From contig JAGUCH010000006.1 in assembly GCA_019096065.1 (NCBI GenBank), forward strand, positions 5,476,001-5,540,000: 64,000 nucleotides of DNA, given 5' to 3'. The notes beneath the pieces were generated by a model. That model did no database searches. It saw only the letters and a list, made by a program, of their open reading frames with translations, and was not told the origin of the DNA. The translations under genes were made by a program, and so were the position numbers. How positions within the stretch are numbered: position 1 is the first letter of the stretch; each line of letters starts with the position of its first letter. Of the stretch, positions 11,953-21,357 are shown in pieces. This DNA comes from Paracyclopina nana. Lineage: Eukaryota; Arthropoda; Copepoda; Cyclopoida; Cyclopettidae.

Positions 11953-12527
11953 GCACAGATCAGTTTGCCTACTTGGTCGCTGTTTGGGTACGGAAATTTC
12001 CGCTATAGCGAAGATTCAAATTTTCTGTATTTTGATAATTCATGTACTTGTCTTACCTTGGTCTTGATCATGGACTTGGCAACTTGGATTTAAATAATAA
12101 AGTCTCAAGTTGACCTCCACTTTTTAGAACTTGAAGAATGCTGCCAAGCTTTTTGAACGCGAGTTAATTTGTCAACAAAATCACGCAACCTGGATTATCT
12201 CGAAACTGGAGTGTTATTTTCCTGGTTGTTTTAGACTAAAAGATTTTAGAGGCATTTTTGGCAAGTTTTTTAATAATTTCATTGGTTTTTGTCTGGAAGC
12301 CGTAGTCACATAGTATTTAAATACATTTTGGGAAAAAGAAGCAAAAGACAGAACAAAAGTCACATAGTCAGCTATGCACTGTTTTTTATGTAGTGCATAG
12401 TACAAAGTCACCCATTTTGCTTCAATGAACTGACAGACTCTAGCTGACTATCTAAGCTGTTTAATTACATAATTACCGTGACTATGTAATGATGCAAAAC
12501 TTGCGAAAGACTAAGCCATTAGGGGAC

Positions 12528-13041
12528 TATTAAAAATCATTTAATATAACATAGCAAGTGTAATTGACCGCTATAAAAACTATAAGAGGAAAAAAATACC
12601 TTTTGATGGGAAATTAATGGATACTTTCTTATCATTTAATTTTTTAGAATACTGAGGGAATTTCAAAAGTCCACTTTTTTATTGCTTAGGTTGAAATCTC
12701 TATGCGCAAATATAGCTAAGAAAATAAAAATGAGACTAGAGACATCTCTGAATGAAAGTACGAAATGGGGTTTTCATGGCAACAACAACTATAATTACGC
12801 GATGCCTCATTTCCCTATTCATTAATCTCCCCTTTTGCCAAATGACTGACCACACCTTATGTACCGCCAATGGACCCTGTCTGCATTATTTATGTCCCTT
12901 ACTTCCGTCGCCAAAACCTATGGTAAACACATTTCTCAAAGACAAGAATAATATTTGGAATGCTGACTGATGCTGTAATATTTATTTTTCAATTAGTCAA
13001 ATGGCGCCATGAAGTGGTTAGGTTTGCAAAAAAATTAGTAA
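12528..13041. other. intergenic, 3' flank of the cysteine peptidase
   Basis: No gene is seen. A minus-strand AATAAA (TTTATT at 12,981-12,986) lies about 55 bp beyond the peptidase stop codon and is its likely poly(A) signal. The rest is AT-rich sequence with a short open frame at 12,752-12,970 that has no recognisable domain. Confidence 0.55.
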
Positions 13042-15389
13042 TTAGCAAGTGGACGACCCACAAATGTACAAGCAAGCATCTGTGACATCTTCTGCCATTG
13101 GAGAGCACACTGAATCCTTACACTGGATCTCCACCTCCACAGTGGAGTTTCCCACTAAAAAAAGAATAATAAATAGTCAGACCCAAGAAAAGTTATTTTT
13201 ATGTACCTTCTTTGCCCAATGTCCAATCTCCATTCATGGGGTAGAAATCTGGATATTTCTTGCTGAGGTCACATGAAGGCTTGTCTGCTTTGGGCGATTC
13301 AAGCGTTGTTGTTTCACTCCTTTGGATCAATCTGGCCTTGGCACATTCCGCAACAAAGCAATGTTGCTCCATTCCCATGACATTGGCTCCCTTCTGAATT
13401 TTAGCATATCCACCTTCACCCCATTTGGTTCCCCAAGAGTTCTTGATGATCCAATAGGAGTTTTGGCTTCCAAAGCAGAACCAGCCCCAAAAGTAGCAGC
13501 CGGAGTCGTCATTGAAATACCCAACAACAGTTATAGCATGTCCGGAATGCTGTTCGCCTGGTTTGAGTGTCTCATCGCTGAAATGCAGGCCAAAAATTAA
13601 TTTCACCACAGTTTGACATTGAAAAAATTTGATTATTACTCCTTTGACACTTTAAGCACTCCACCTGCGTAGTGCATAAAGGACCTCACGACTGGTCTTA
13701 TGTACACTCCCACAGCGCCATATTGGTATACCAGACTCTCCAATTTGCTCTCACTGCAATAGCCATCCGAAATAGCTTTGGTCACTCTCACCCCAGAGTT
13801 GGTTTTAACATTCATGTTGCATTTCAAGTATCGGTTGTCATTGTATCCCTGGTAGCGAATTTGGCTCTCAAGAGCCCCAACTCCTCCCATATTCTGGGCA
13901 AAAAGTTGATGTATTTATCAGTCCATCCTCCTTCACATCCTTTGGAAATTTGGGCTTGGTATCCGCAAGACAAGAGCTGCTCTTCAGACAAATCTATGCT
14001 CTTGGACGCGCCTTGCTTGAGGTAGCAAGTTTCATGGACAGCAGTGGCTGAAAAGGCTGCACAAGATCCGCATTGCTCCTGGCTTCTCACAGGAGTGACA
14101 AGGCCTAAAATGTATCATTAATGTCCCGTTCATCTACGCCCCAAACCCATCAAAAAATTACGGCCAGCTTAGAGCTCGAGCTGAGGCAAAATAAATAAGA
14201 TCGAATTTAAGCCAACTTGAAAGCAAACAAACATAGACTCCTCACTCATAACAATAACAATCAACTAGCGAGACAGCTATCGTACGTAAGTCATCAAAAT
14301 AGTAGGTGAAAATCTTGCCATTGAGGGATCGAGATACTACTGCTTTTAAATTTTGCCTTAAAAAAGGTACATCGCCTTTACTCAATTTTCGCCTACGTTA
14401 CGACCCAAATTTTTCCGCTAGGCATCGCTCGAATGTTTTGAATGAGGAGTCAACAATTTTATCATTTTAAGCTTACTTTACAGGGCACATTTTATGCTTT
14501 ATTAAAAGCTAGATTTCATCTTTTAGCCAAGCAAAATGTATCAATAGCTGATTTGCATCGATAAGTGTCAGCAAAGATGAGACAAAATAGTTGCAAAATT
14601 TGCCCCAGAAAACGCTGCTCGATCCCGAGCTGAACTTGTAGGTAGACATTTATTGGAAATCGCAGCTTATCTCTTCTAAAGTTTTGCTTTGCTTTTTGCC
14701 GCCCCTATTTTGCTACAAAAAGCTTAGCAAACGCTCAACATTTAAAGAAAATGCTTGAATTGAATGCTGAGCGAAATCAACCAAAGCAAACTAAACATAT
14801 CGCATTTGCTTTCAATGCTGAGGGCTCGCTCAGTTTTTTAGTTTAGCTTTGATTTATCTTGTAATAAGAGAGAACAGCATTTTGGCAATAAAAGAAAATT
14901 AATCAAGTTCATAATTACCTTCTTTAACGGCATCATAAGAGCTGGGTCTTCCCCATCTCTCAGCTCTTGCGTAGATTTCCCTTAGGTAAGGCTCGTTCTC
15001 AGCTTGCAAAGCCCGCAGATGTTCTTCAGTCATCTCAAGAGCTCCCATGCCATACTCTGGTAGCGCCCCAAATTTCTCGGCTCCGATCTCCTCGTCAGTC
15101 AAGTCGCTCATTTCGTTCAAGGCTTCAATGAAAGTTGACTCCCCTTTAACAAAGGCCTCGTTATTCGCTTCGATGCTCTCCTCAGCTTTTTCAAGCTGTT
15201 CTTCGGCTTTCTCTTCGACTTTGGGATCGGCGAACACCTTGTGGAATTTCTTCTCAAAATCCTTGATGGTGATCCCACCAAGAGCTGAAAAGTGGACAAG
15301 TCAAGGAATTATCCAAAAAATTTTTTTTTATTTGCTGAAAAAATACCTGAAGATGCCAAAAGGCTGACAAGGAGAATGGTAGCTTTCAT
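13042..15389 (-). CDS. secreted papain-family (C1A) cysteine peptidase with one frameshift
   Basis: Exons on the minus strand: 15389-15347, 15284-14919, 14104-13640, 13577-13207 and 13154-13042; about 452 residues if one base is restored. The N-terminus MKATILLVSLLASS is a signal peptide. An I29-type propeptide follows (TFIEALNEMSDLTDEEI). The mature enzyme begins near LVTPVRSQEQCGSC: oxyanion Gln about 145, catalytic Cys about 151, catalytic His about 305 (SGHAITVVGY) and Asn about 338 (IIKNSWG). GCEGGW is also present. Oddities: the near-invariant Trp after the catalytic Cys is Ala (CGSCAAF), and a Cys-rich extension of about 90 residues follows the peptidase domain. In exon 3 the frame breaks at a run of five T/A at 13,902-13,906; all splice phases close only if one base is added there. 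Either the sequence has an error or the gene is newly broken. Confidence 0.85.
14117..14860. repeat. two dispersed repeats inside peptidase intron 2
   Basis: From about 14,117 the intron matches the MITE family seen at 47,953: the end GTCCCGTTCATCTACGCCCC, then TTAAGCCAACTTGAAAG and GAGCTGAACT, in the same order as at 47,953-48,620. A second end was not found, so this copy looks truncated. From 14,721 to 14,860 lies a diverged palindrome with GCAAACGCTCAACATTTAA, related to the hairpin at 40,959-41,102. Both are in non-coding intron sequence. Confidence 0.6.
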
Positions 15390-15396
15390 CTTGCCG

Positions 15397-15434
15397 ACTG
15401 ATGAGGATTGTAGTGAAAAACTCGCGTTTTTATA
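15397..15434 (-). promoter_or_regulatory. TATA box and TCAGT initiator of the peptidase gene
   Basis: On the minus strand TATAAAAA occupies 15,434-15,427 and the arthropod initiator TCAGT occupies 15,401-15,397, about 33 bp downstream. This is the usual spacing of TATA box and start site. The predicted start (A at 15,399) leaves a 5' UTR of only about 10 nt before the ATG at 15,389. This is inferred from motifs alone. Confidence 0.7.
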
Positions 15435-16048
15435 CAGAAAGACACACATTTGTGTTAATAAATTATTCTTATTCAGTCCATTTGAGCAACAAAAGGATGC
15501 TGCACAAATGTACGATTATTGCCTATTTTTTGTCGGAATTGAAATGCACTTAACTAAAAGGTTATTGTTGAGCTTAAAGGCTGTAGTGAATCTTAATTTG
15601 CACACATAAAACACTTGTTTGCTCCCTACATTAAAAATAATCTTTTCGAGCCATTTGGGTTCTTGGTCAAAATTTTGGACACTTGCTTCTCTGATTGTAC
15701 TTTCCTCTACTACAAAGCCAGAATTGAGGAATTGAGTCAACCAGTCGAGCAAAGGCGGTAAATTCAAACTCCACAGTGTTCATCTAAGCTCATGCAGTAT
15801 TGTCTAGAAGTTTTTCTGAAGGGCAAGTAGTGAGACTTGAAAAAATCTCCAATTTTATTATCAAATATTGCTTTAGATGGGACATTATTAGTAAAAGGGA
15901 GCAAAACACAATTGTCGAGCCAAAATAATGTTCCAGACAATGGTTCTGAATTCGATCTGTCATTGGCTGCTGCTGTTAGCCTAATGCAGCGCACACGTGG
16001 GCAGAATCAGCTGTTGCGCGCATGTAAACAAACACTGGCAATTTTGAC
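15435..16048. other. divergent intergenic region, peptidase / ANKRD40
   Basis: The two genes point away from each other, so this stretch should hold both promoters. Just upstream of the ANKRD40 ATG, CACACGTGGG and TTGCGCGCATGTAAAC are present, resembling an E-box and a weak NRF-1-like site. Open frames here on both strands (15,292-15,994) have no recognised domain and are left out. Confidence 0.45.
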
Positions 16049-16765
16049 ATGGAGGAAAAGCTAAGAGAGGCTGCTTGCTATGGTGACATCGAGGCCATTC
16101 ACACTCTGATAAGAAATGGTGCCGACATCAATAATCAGCACAAAATCAATGGATGGACAGCTTTGCATTGGGCAGCCACAAGAAACGAGAAAAATGCAGT
16201 CAAAGTAAGCCAAATACCTGTTTTTATGCACCTTAAATTAACTTGTGAAATTTAGGCCTTGTTGGCATTGGGAGCTTCAAAGGAGGTGAAGAATAATGAT
16301 GGCAAAACTCCTGATCAAGTGGCCAAAGATGTCACCATAAAAAAGATGATACTTGGTGAAAATGAGGTTGGCATTGAGACTGTCACTGAGGAACCTGAGC
16401 CGAGATTTGTGCCAAATTATCTAGCTTATCCACCAGTGGACTACAAAGTGAATTTGAATCCTGACAAAAAGGTCACAATTCGGACCGAAGAAAATTCAAA
16501 AATTGAAGATGATAAAGCTGTGAAAATATTAAAGATCCGAGTGGCCAACTCTGAAGATCCGGATTACATTGAAATTGATTTGAAAGCAAGTGAGTTGACC
16601 TATGACAACCTCAAAAAAGTGATGTGTCAAGAGTTGTGCATAGCTGAAGGTGAAAAAGTGGAGAAAATACGAAAATTGCCCAACACAAAATTAAGGAGAG
16701 ACATTGAAGTGATGAGAATCGAAAATTATGCAGAATTGGAGCTGGTTTTGCTGCCAAGTTCATAA
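16049..16765 (+). CDS. ANKRD40: ankyrin repeat domain-containing protein 40
   Basis: Two exons, 16049-16204 and 16256-16765, are split by a 51-bp intron (GTAAGC...TTTAG, phase 0) and encode 221 residues. Residues about 4-80 carry two ankyrin repeats (LREAACYGDIEAIHTLIRNG, then GWTALHWAATRNEK, then ALLALGASKEVKNNDGKTP). After an acidic linker, the C-terminal block matches the ANKRD40 signature: KILKIRVANSEDPDYIEIDL, then ELTYDNLKKVMCQEL, then VEKIRKLPNTKLRRD and ELELVL. The molecular role of the family is poorly known. The stop codon is 28 bp from the stop of the convergent crystallin-like gene, so the 3' UTRs must overlap. Confidence 0.93.
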
Positions 16766-16793
16766 GCTTTATTTTTCAAGCTTTTCCACTTTT

Positions 16794-17771
16794 TCAGACT
16801 TTCCTGGTCCTTAGAGTGTAGTCCAGATCAGCCTTGATGACATTCTTGCCAAAGCACCCCTTTTTCACTGACGAAATTTGCCCAGCCAGGCTGCCAAGAT
16901 TGCTTTTGTTGAAGAAACTTGGGTAGCAATTCACAGTATCACTTGGAACCAAACAAAGGGATCTGCCCTGGTAGTAATCATACCTATGTAAGGGCCAAGC
17001 AAGCAAGAAGCATTTTCATCTAATTCAATCTAGTTCGACTTACTCATAAACAGTCCATGGGTCACATCCAGAAACGACAGCTGACAGCCCAAGGTCATCC
17101 TTGTTGCGTACTCCAGAATCAACATAAAAGTACTCCTCATCTCCTCCATAATTATCATAGGCATACAAGTTGATTGTGCTGTACCTGAACACAATCTTCA
17201 AGAGCCAATTATACATTAGAATTAATTAGAGAAATTATACTTGTATCCATCTGGAGCTCCAGTGAACCTTGCTGAGCTTGCCAACATGCTGAAAGCACTG
17301 TTGAAATCCACGCAATAATTTTCTCCCCATCCATTGTAACTGGGCAAAGTTGGGCTTCCTTCATTGTAATTTTCACCATCATAAAGCAGCCAGCTGAAAA
17401 TTATAGAATTTTTTTTTGATTTTGCATATAATTTATTTCAAGGCAATAAGTCTTACATTCCATAGAAGCAGCAGGATTTGGCCCTGTTGTTGAAGTCATA
17501 GTTGAACAAAGTAGGAGCATAGTCAATCAAGACCATAGAATCTCCACTTTGTTGGGGGCCTTCATAGCAGGTCAATTTCTGGGCACTGGCCTTTTTAGCA
17601 AGGCTTCTTCCCACCACATTGGCCTTGATGTAATTTTCCTTGCCAGAAATCTGCAACAAAAATTCAAGTTACATAATAAAGACTCTCCTTGATAAAAGTT
17701 GAAGGACTTACAGGCAATTTGGCTGAGACAGCCAGAAAAAGGCCAAAAAGGACGATTGCTTTGCCCAACAT
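16794..17771 (-). CDS. secreted beta/gamma-crystallin-like protein
   Basis: Five exons on the minus strand: 17771-17712, 17650-17457, 17393-17241, 17184-17044 and 16983-16794. All phases agree and give 245 residues. MLGKAIVLFGLFLAVSA is a signal peptide. Two Greek-key style motifs are visible: WLLYDGENYNEGS at about 86-98 and WTVYEYDYYQGRS at about 179-191. The second matches the crystallin pattern [W/Y]-x-x-Y-x4-Y-x-G-x-S well. Twelve or so cysteines and the signal peptide suggest an extracellular disulfide-bonded protein. Function is unknown: invertebrate members can bind calcium, but I could not confirm a binding stretch. A minus-strand AATAAA (16,768-16,773) lies inside the tail of ANKRD40. 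It is divergent from the kinase gene, with 74 bp between the two ATGs. Confidence 0.78.
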
Positions 17772-17845
17772 AGTTCCTTGAACTGCAAATCTTATCAACA
17801 AGTGAGTGATTAATCCATATGTATGTTTACTGATAATTGATAAAA

Positions 17846-19223
17846 ATGTTCCAAGAAAAGTGGAGAAATTGTGTGACTCATGTCAACAACTATGAATATA
17901 ATATGCATATTGATGATGCAACAATATTTCTGATTATTTCAGGCATGCCAAAAAAATTTCATAATGTCAAATCAGCACATTTGGAAAAATGCCTGGTCTC
18001 CAAGTTGGGAGAAGGGAATGTGCAAATATTGTCCAGGGTTGACAAGCCAGGATGTCAAGAAGGTGAAAATTACGACTTTGTCATCACCTGTCATTGCCTA
18101 ATGGCAAAGATGGGTGAGAGTGACCGAAAGTGTGAATTTGTTTCGAAATGCCTTGCATTTGAAGAAGAAAAGATGAAATTGCTCCTCCGAGATTTCAAAG
18201 TGGAGCTTTTCATGTATGAGAAGGTGTTTCCGGAATTGGCCGAAATCCGGGGAAGATTCGGCCTCAATCCTTTGAATGTACCACTTTGCTATTTCACTTC
18301 AATAGAGGACCAAGTGATTATCATGGAAAATATGAAAGAATTGGGTTACTCCATGAGGAAAGCAAAAGCTGGTGAGTAACACATGAATAATTTTTTCTTC
18401 ATAAATGAATTTTATGAATTTGCAGAGCCTTTGACTTGCACTGAAGTGAAATCAGCTTTTGAAACTTTGGCCAAACTTCACTCAACTTCAGCTAAATTGA
18501 TGCAAATTTCCAACTGGGACGAATTATCAGCCAATTTGCAGTCTCAGGGCTGGATTTCGGCTCATCCGGAGTTCTCCGGAATGATTGACGTTTTCTTCAA
18601 GGGAGCTTTTTCAATGGCTGGCATCAGTGAATTTAAGCCCACTAAGGACTTGATTGAAGAATTGAAGAAGATCGAAGTGAATGGCAGCTTCCAGGCCATA
18701 ATCCTGGATGACTTTTGGTACAACAACGTTCTGTTCCAGGGGGAGGCAAAAGCCCTCATTTTGGACTTTCAACACTGCAAAATTGGCAACCCTGTGAACG
18801 ATTTGGTGCATTTCATGGCCACAAGTGTGGGCTCTTTGGTGAGGAGGGAAAAGGGCCATTTTTTGCTCCAGCATTATTACAACACTTTAAAACGTGAATG
18901 TGGCATTTTCGGCCTTGAATTGGGCACTTTTGATCAATTATTGAAGGATTACAAATCAGCTTTTCCACTCGGCTTTCTCTATGGAATCATGCAAGCTCAC
19001 GTGAGTTATCCACATAAAGTATGAATATTCCTTGAAAAATTAATTTTTTTTCAAGTAGACTGATCACATTGGAAAATCTGAAGGAATTGACTGGAATTTG
19101 TGTTTTGGTGGCCTCACTGCAGAAATGGAAGCAAAACTGCTCCAATCCATGGCATCCAAGAGCAAAACCGATTTACTGTACAAAAATCGAGTCCTTGACT
19201 TGGTGCAAGATTTTCAGAATTGA
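17846..19223 (+). CDS. EcKinase/CHK-like small-molecule kinase family protein
   Basis: Exons 17846-18371, 18426-19000 and 19059-19223 give 421 residues in consistent phase (introns 54 and 58 bp). It belongs to the choline-kinase-like EcKinase family, some members of which phosphorylate ecdysteroids or detoxification products. Visible features: GENYDF at 72-77 (ATP loop region), FVSKC with Lys101, the helix FKVELFMYEKVFPEL, MENMKELGY (hinge), WYNNVLF, and ILDFQHCKIGNPVNDL (metal-binding DFQ). The usual HGD triad reads LDD at 269-271, keeping the last Asp but losing His and Gly, so activity is uncertain. The start may instead be the Met at 17,945, with a 5' UTR intron ending TTTCAG before it. 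AATAAA at 19,656 is a distant poly(A) candidate. Confidence 0.85.
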
Positions 19224-19703
19224 AAATTGTGTGGTTTTTATTATCAATTGACCTAGTAATAGTATTCTCGTCGTCGGAGTTCATCATATAGAGTTGTAGT
19301 ATTAATATAGCAAAAAGAACACAATAAGAACAGTAAGGAATAATAATAATTATGATTTTTTTTCTTGAAAAAATGAACACTCAGTGCCCAGGAAAAATGG
19401 CAGCAATTGGCAATAATGAAGCTTTTCTTGTCTTGGTCTCGAGAAATCGGGAAAAAAGTGATTTTTGTGGTGGGGGAAAACAGTAGGTTTATTTAATTAG
19501 GCAGTTGTAGAATTTTACTCAGTCTAGTAATAATTATTGTTATGTCACCGGGTGGTAGTTTTTCGTAGCAATATTTCAGATTTCGCTCATAATTTGGTGC
19601 CTATTAGAAAAAAAGCTGCTCCTATAGCTTTTTTCGCGAATATTCTTCCATCTCGAATAAATTACTTCTTTTTGTTGATGCTAGTTTTGAAACAGGGCAG
19701 CTT
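19224..19703. other. convergent intergenic region, kinase / ankyrin-SOCS
   Basis: About 480 bp lie between two stop codons facing each other. AATAAA at 19,656-19,661 may serve the kinase gene. An open frame at 19,114-19,380 (-) overlaps the last kinase exon antisense and has low-complexity, hydrophobic composition; I do not support it. Confidence 0.5.
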
Positions 19704-21357
19704 TTAATTTTGCGGAATTTTCTCCTCGAGCGTGATGAAGCGTTGCAATTTTCGTGGCACTTTGAGGCGCGACATCACGGCGTGGCCTTTGGAAAGACGT
19801 TTTGGGCCCAACGACCTCCGAAGGCTGTTGACGGCCAGCGACCTCAATTGTGGAGGCTGCAGCCAGTGGTGAGCCAGAAGGCCGCGGATCTTCCTAAAAA
19901 GAGGCCCGTGGACCTGCTTCGAGGTCCCCAGGGCGACCATGGTGCGGTCCACCATGGCCTTGAAGCCGCTGGCCTTTTTCTCCATGAAGGCCGCGCTGAG
20001 GACGTAGAGTGTGTCCTCGTCGAGGTCGTCGGTGTCGGCCTCCGATTTGGCCATTTGCGCGCGCAGATACCACGCGAAGGTCGCCTCGGTGCTCGCGCCC
20101 AAGTTGACCAGCATACGGGTCAAGGGGAGCGCGCGGTCGCCCGCTTCGACGGCGTACGTCAGCAGAGAGCGGCCTTTGTGGTCGGGGAGGTCGAGGTCGC
20201 CGGCCTCGAGGTCTTGCGCGAGCACCGAGACGAGGCTGCACACCTCGTGGATGTCCACGTTCTTCTCCTTGATGAGGTTCTTGACCAGGTGCAGCGGGAT
20301 GTCCCCCGTTGCGTCCTTGACTTTTTGCGGCGTTCCAGCCTCCAAAAGGATGCTTGCGGTTGAAGCTAAATTGCGTTTGACAGCGCCTGCAAAAGACAAT
20401 TATTTTTATTTTCTAGCCAAAGAAGCGAAAGCCCTATTTCTTAATTATGTTTATGGACTTAAAAAATGCTGAGTGTGCTCAAAAAGCCCTTTTTTGTAAA
20501 ATCGCTCAAATCATCCGAGCCAGAGAGGCAACGACTCCCACTTGGACACCCAACTAGGCAAACAAGTGACCTTTGAGAATCAGGCACCATTTTTTGCAAC
20601 TTGGCTTTGTTTGCAGCATATAACTGTACACTTTTTTGCATTTTTGCAGCTGGCGCGCTACATATCAAGGATTCGCGCGCGCGCGCGCAAGTTCAAAATT
20701 GCAACCAGGAAATGATTCGGGTCCAAGATGCACCTATCAGATTTTGAAAAAAAAAGTGGCTGTGCCATTTTTGAAATTACCTGACAGGAGATGATGCAGC
20801 AGCGTTTTTCCATTCACGTCCTGCTTTTTGAGAACATCACAGCCGATTTCAGAGCAGAATTTCCTAACCCAACGTCTTGGGCACTCGTCTTCTTGTTCGG
20901 TGGGGACGACGTCCGTTGTGACCGCCAGGTGCGAGACAAGCCGGTCAGCACAGAGCTTGGGCAGTAGCACGGGCTCTTTGCCAGTCTGGGACGGCCGGTG
21001 GGGATGGTCATCCCAACCGAGCCAATGTTCAAGCAAGGCCGACACTTCCACGTGCACGCAGCATTCATCTGAAATATTTATGTACATATAATTTCGGTCC
21101 TCGCTGGCTCGGCCTATCCAACGGCCCCGTTTTACGTTCGGCGGCTGGATGCAAATAGATATTGTGTGCTTACAGTAGCTGTGACGTTTGGTGTGCGGTG
21201 AAAGCCCGTTTCGCCCGACTTTATTCACGCTGTGGTTATTGTTGTTGTTGTTGGCCTTTTTGGGGCAGTCGTGGGGCACTGCTGAGATAAGGCCAGAGTG
21301 AGGCCAGAAAGGCTCACGATCCGTCTCCATTCTGAGCAGCTCCAGTGTGAGAGACAT
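19704..21357 (-). CDS. ankyrin repeat and SOCS-box protein
   Basis: Exons on the minus strand: 21357-21174, 21068-20781 and 20386-19704; 384 residues with matching phases (phase 1 at both introns, 105 and 394 bp). The middle part has ankyrin-type repeats (DVNGKTLLHHLLSG, LASTASILLEAGTPQKVKD, TGDIPLHLVKNLI, DHKGRSLLTYAVEAGD, LTRMLVNLGASTEA). The last 45 residues fit a SOCS box: LRSLAVNSLRRSLG followed by LKVPRKLQRFI, matching the L-x4-RR-x-LG and LP-x3-L-x3-L pattern. Such proteins act as substrate receptors of Cullin-5/elongin BC ubiquitin ligases. The N-terminal region has a six-Asn run from a GTT microsatellite (21,239-21,254). An acceptor-like TTTGCAG just before the ATG suggests a further 5' UTR exon. 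Exons are markedly GC-rich near 20.0-20.3 kb, unlike the neighbours. The exact orthologue is not known. Confidence 0.78.

Larger units (their letters stand above)
6239..12527. mobile_element. 6.3-kb TIR-bounded block packed with satellites
   Basis: About 55 bp at 6249-6303 (starting ATGGCTTAGTCTTTCGC) reappear as a near-perfect reverse complement at about 12,466-12,520 (ending GCGAAAGACTAAGCCAT). The 10-mer TATTAAAAAT occurs directly outside (6229-6238 and 12,528-12,537), a possible target-site duplication. However, the bases between it and the TIR do not match at the two ends, so the exact ends are open. Inside lie four tandem arrays in a row (degenerate about 90 bp, 148-149 bp, 14 bp, 18 bp) and no transposase. 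It may be a non-autonomous DNA transposon that gathered satellites, or a chance pair of TIR fragments around a satellite block. Confidence 0.55.

Noticed and set aside
11717-12067. Asp/Ser-rich (-) and Val/Gly-rich (+) frames
   Set aside because: 18-bp minisatellite read on both strands.
19710-20363. 217-codon plus frame antisense to the ankyrin-SOCS gene
   Set aside because: Shadow of the GC-rich exon on the opposite strand.
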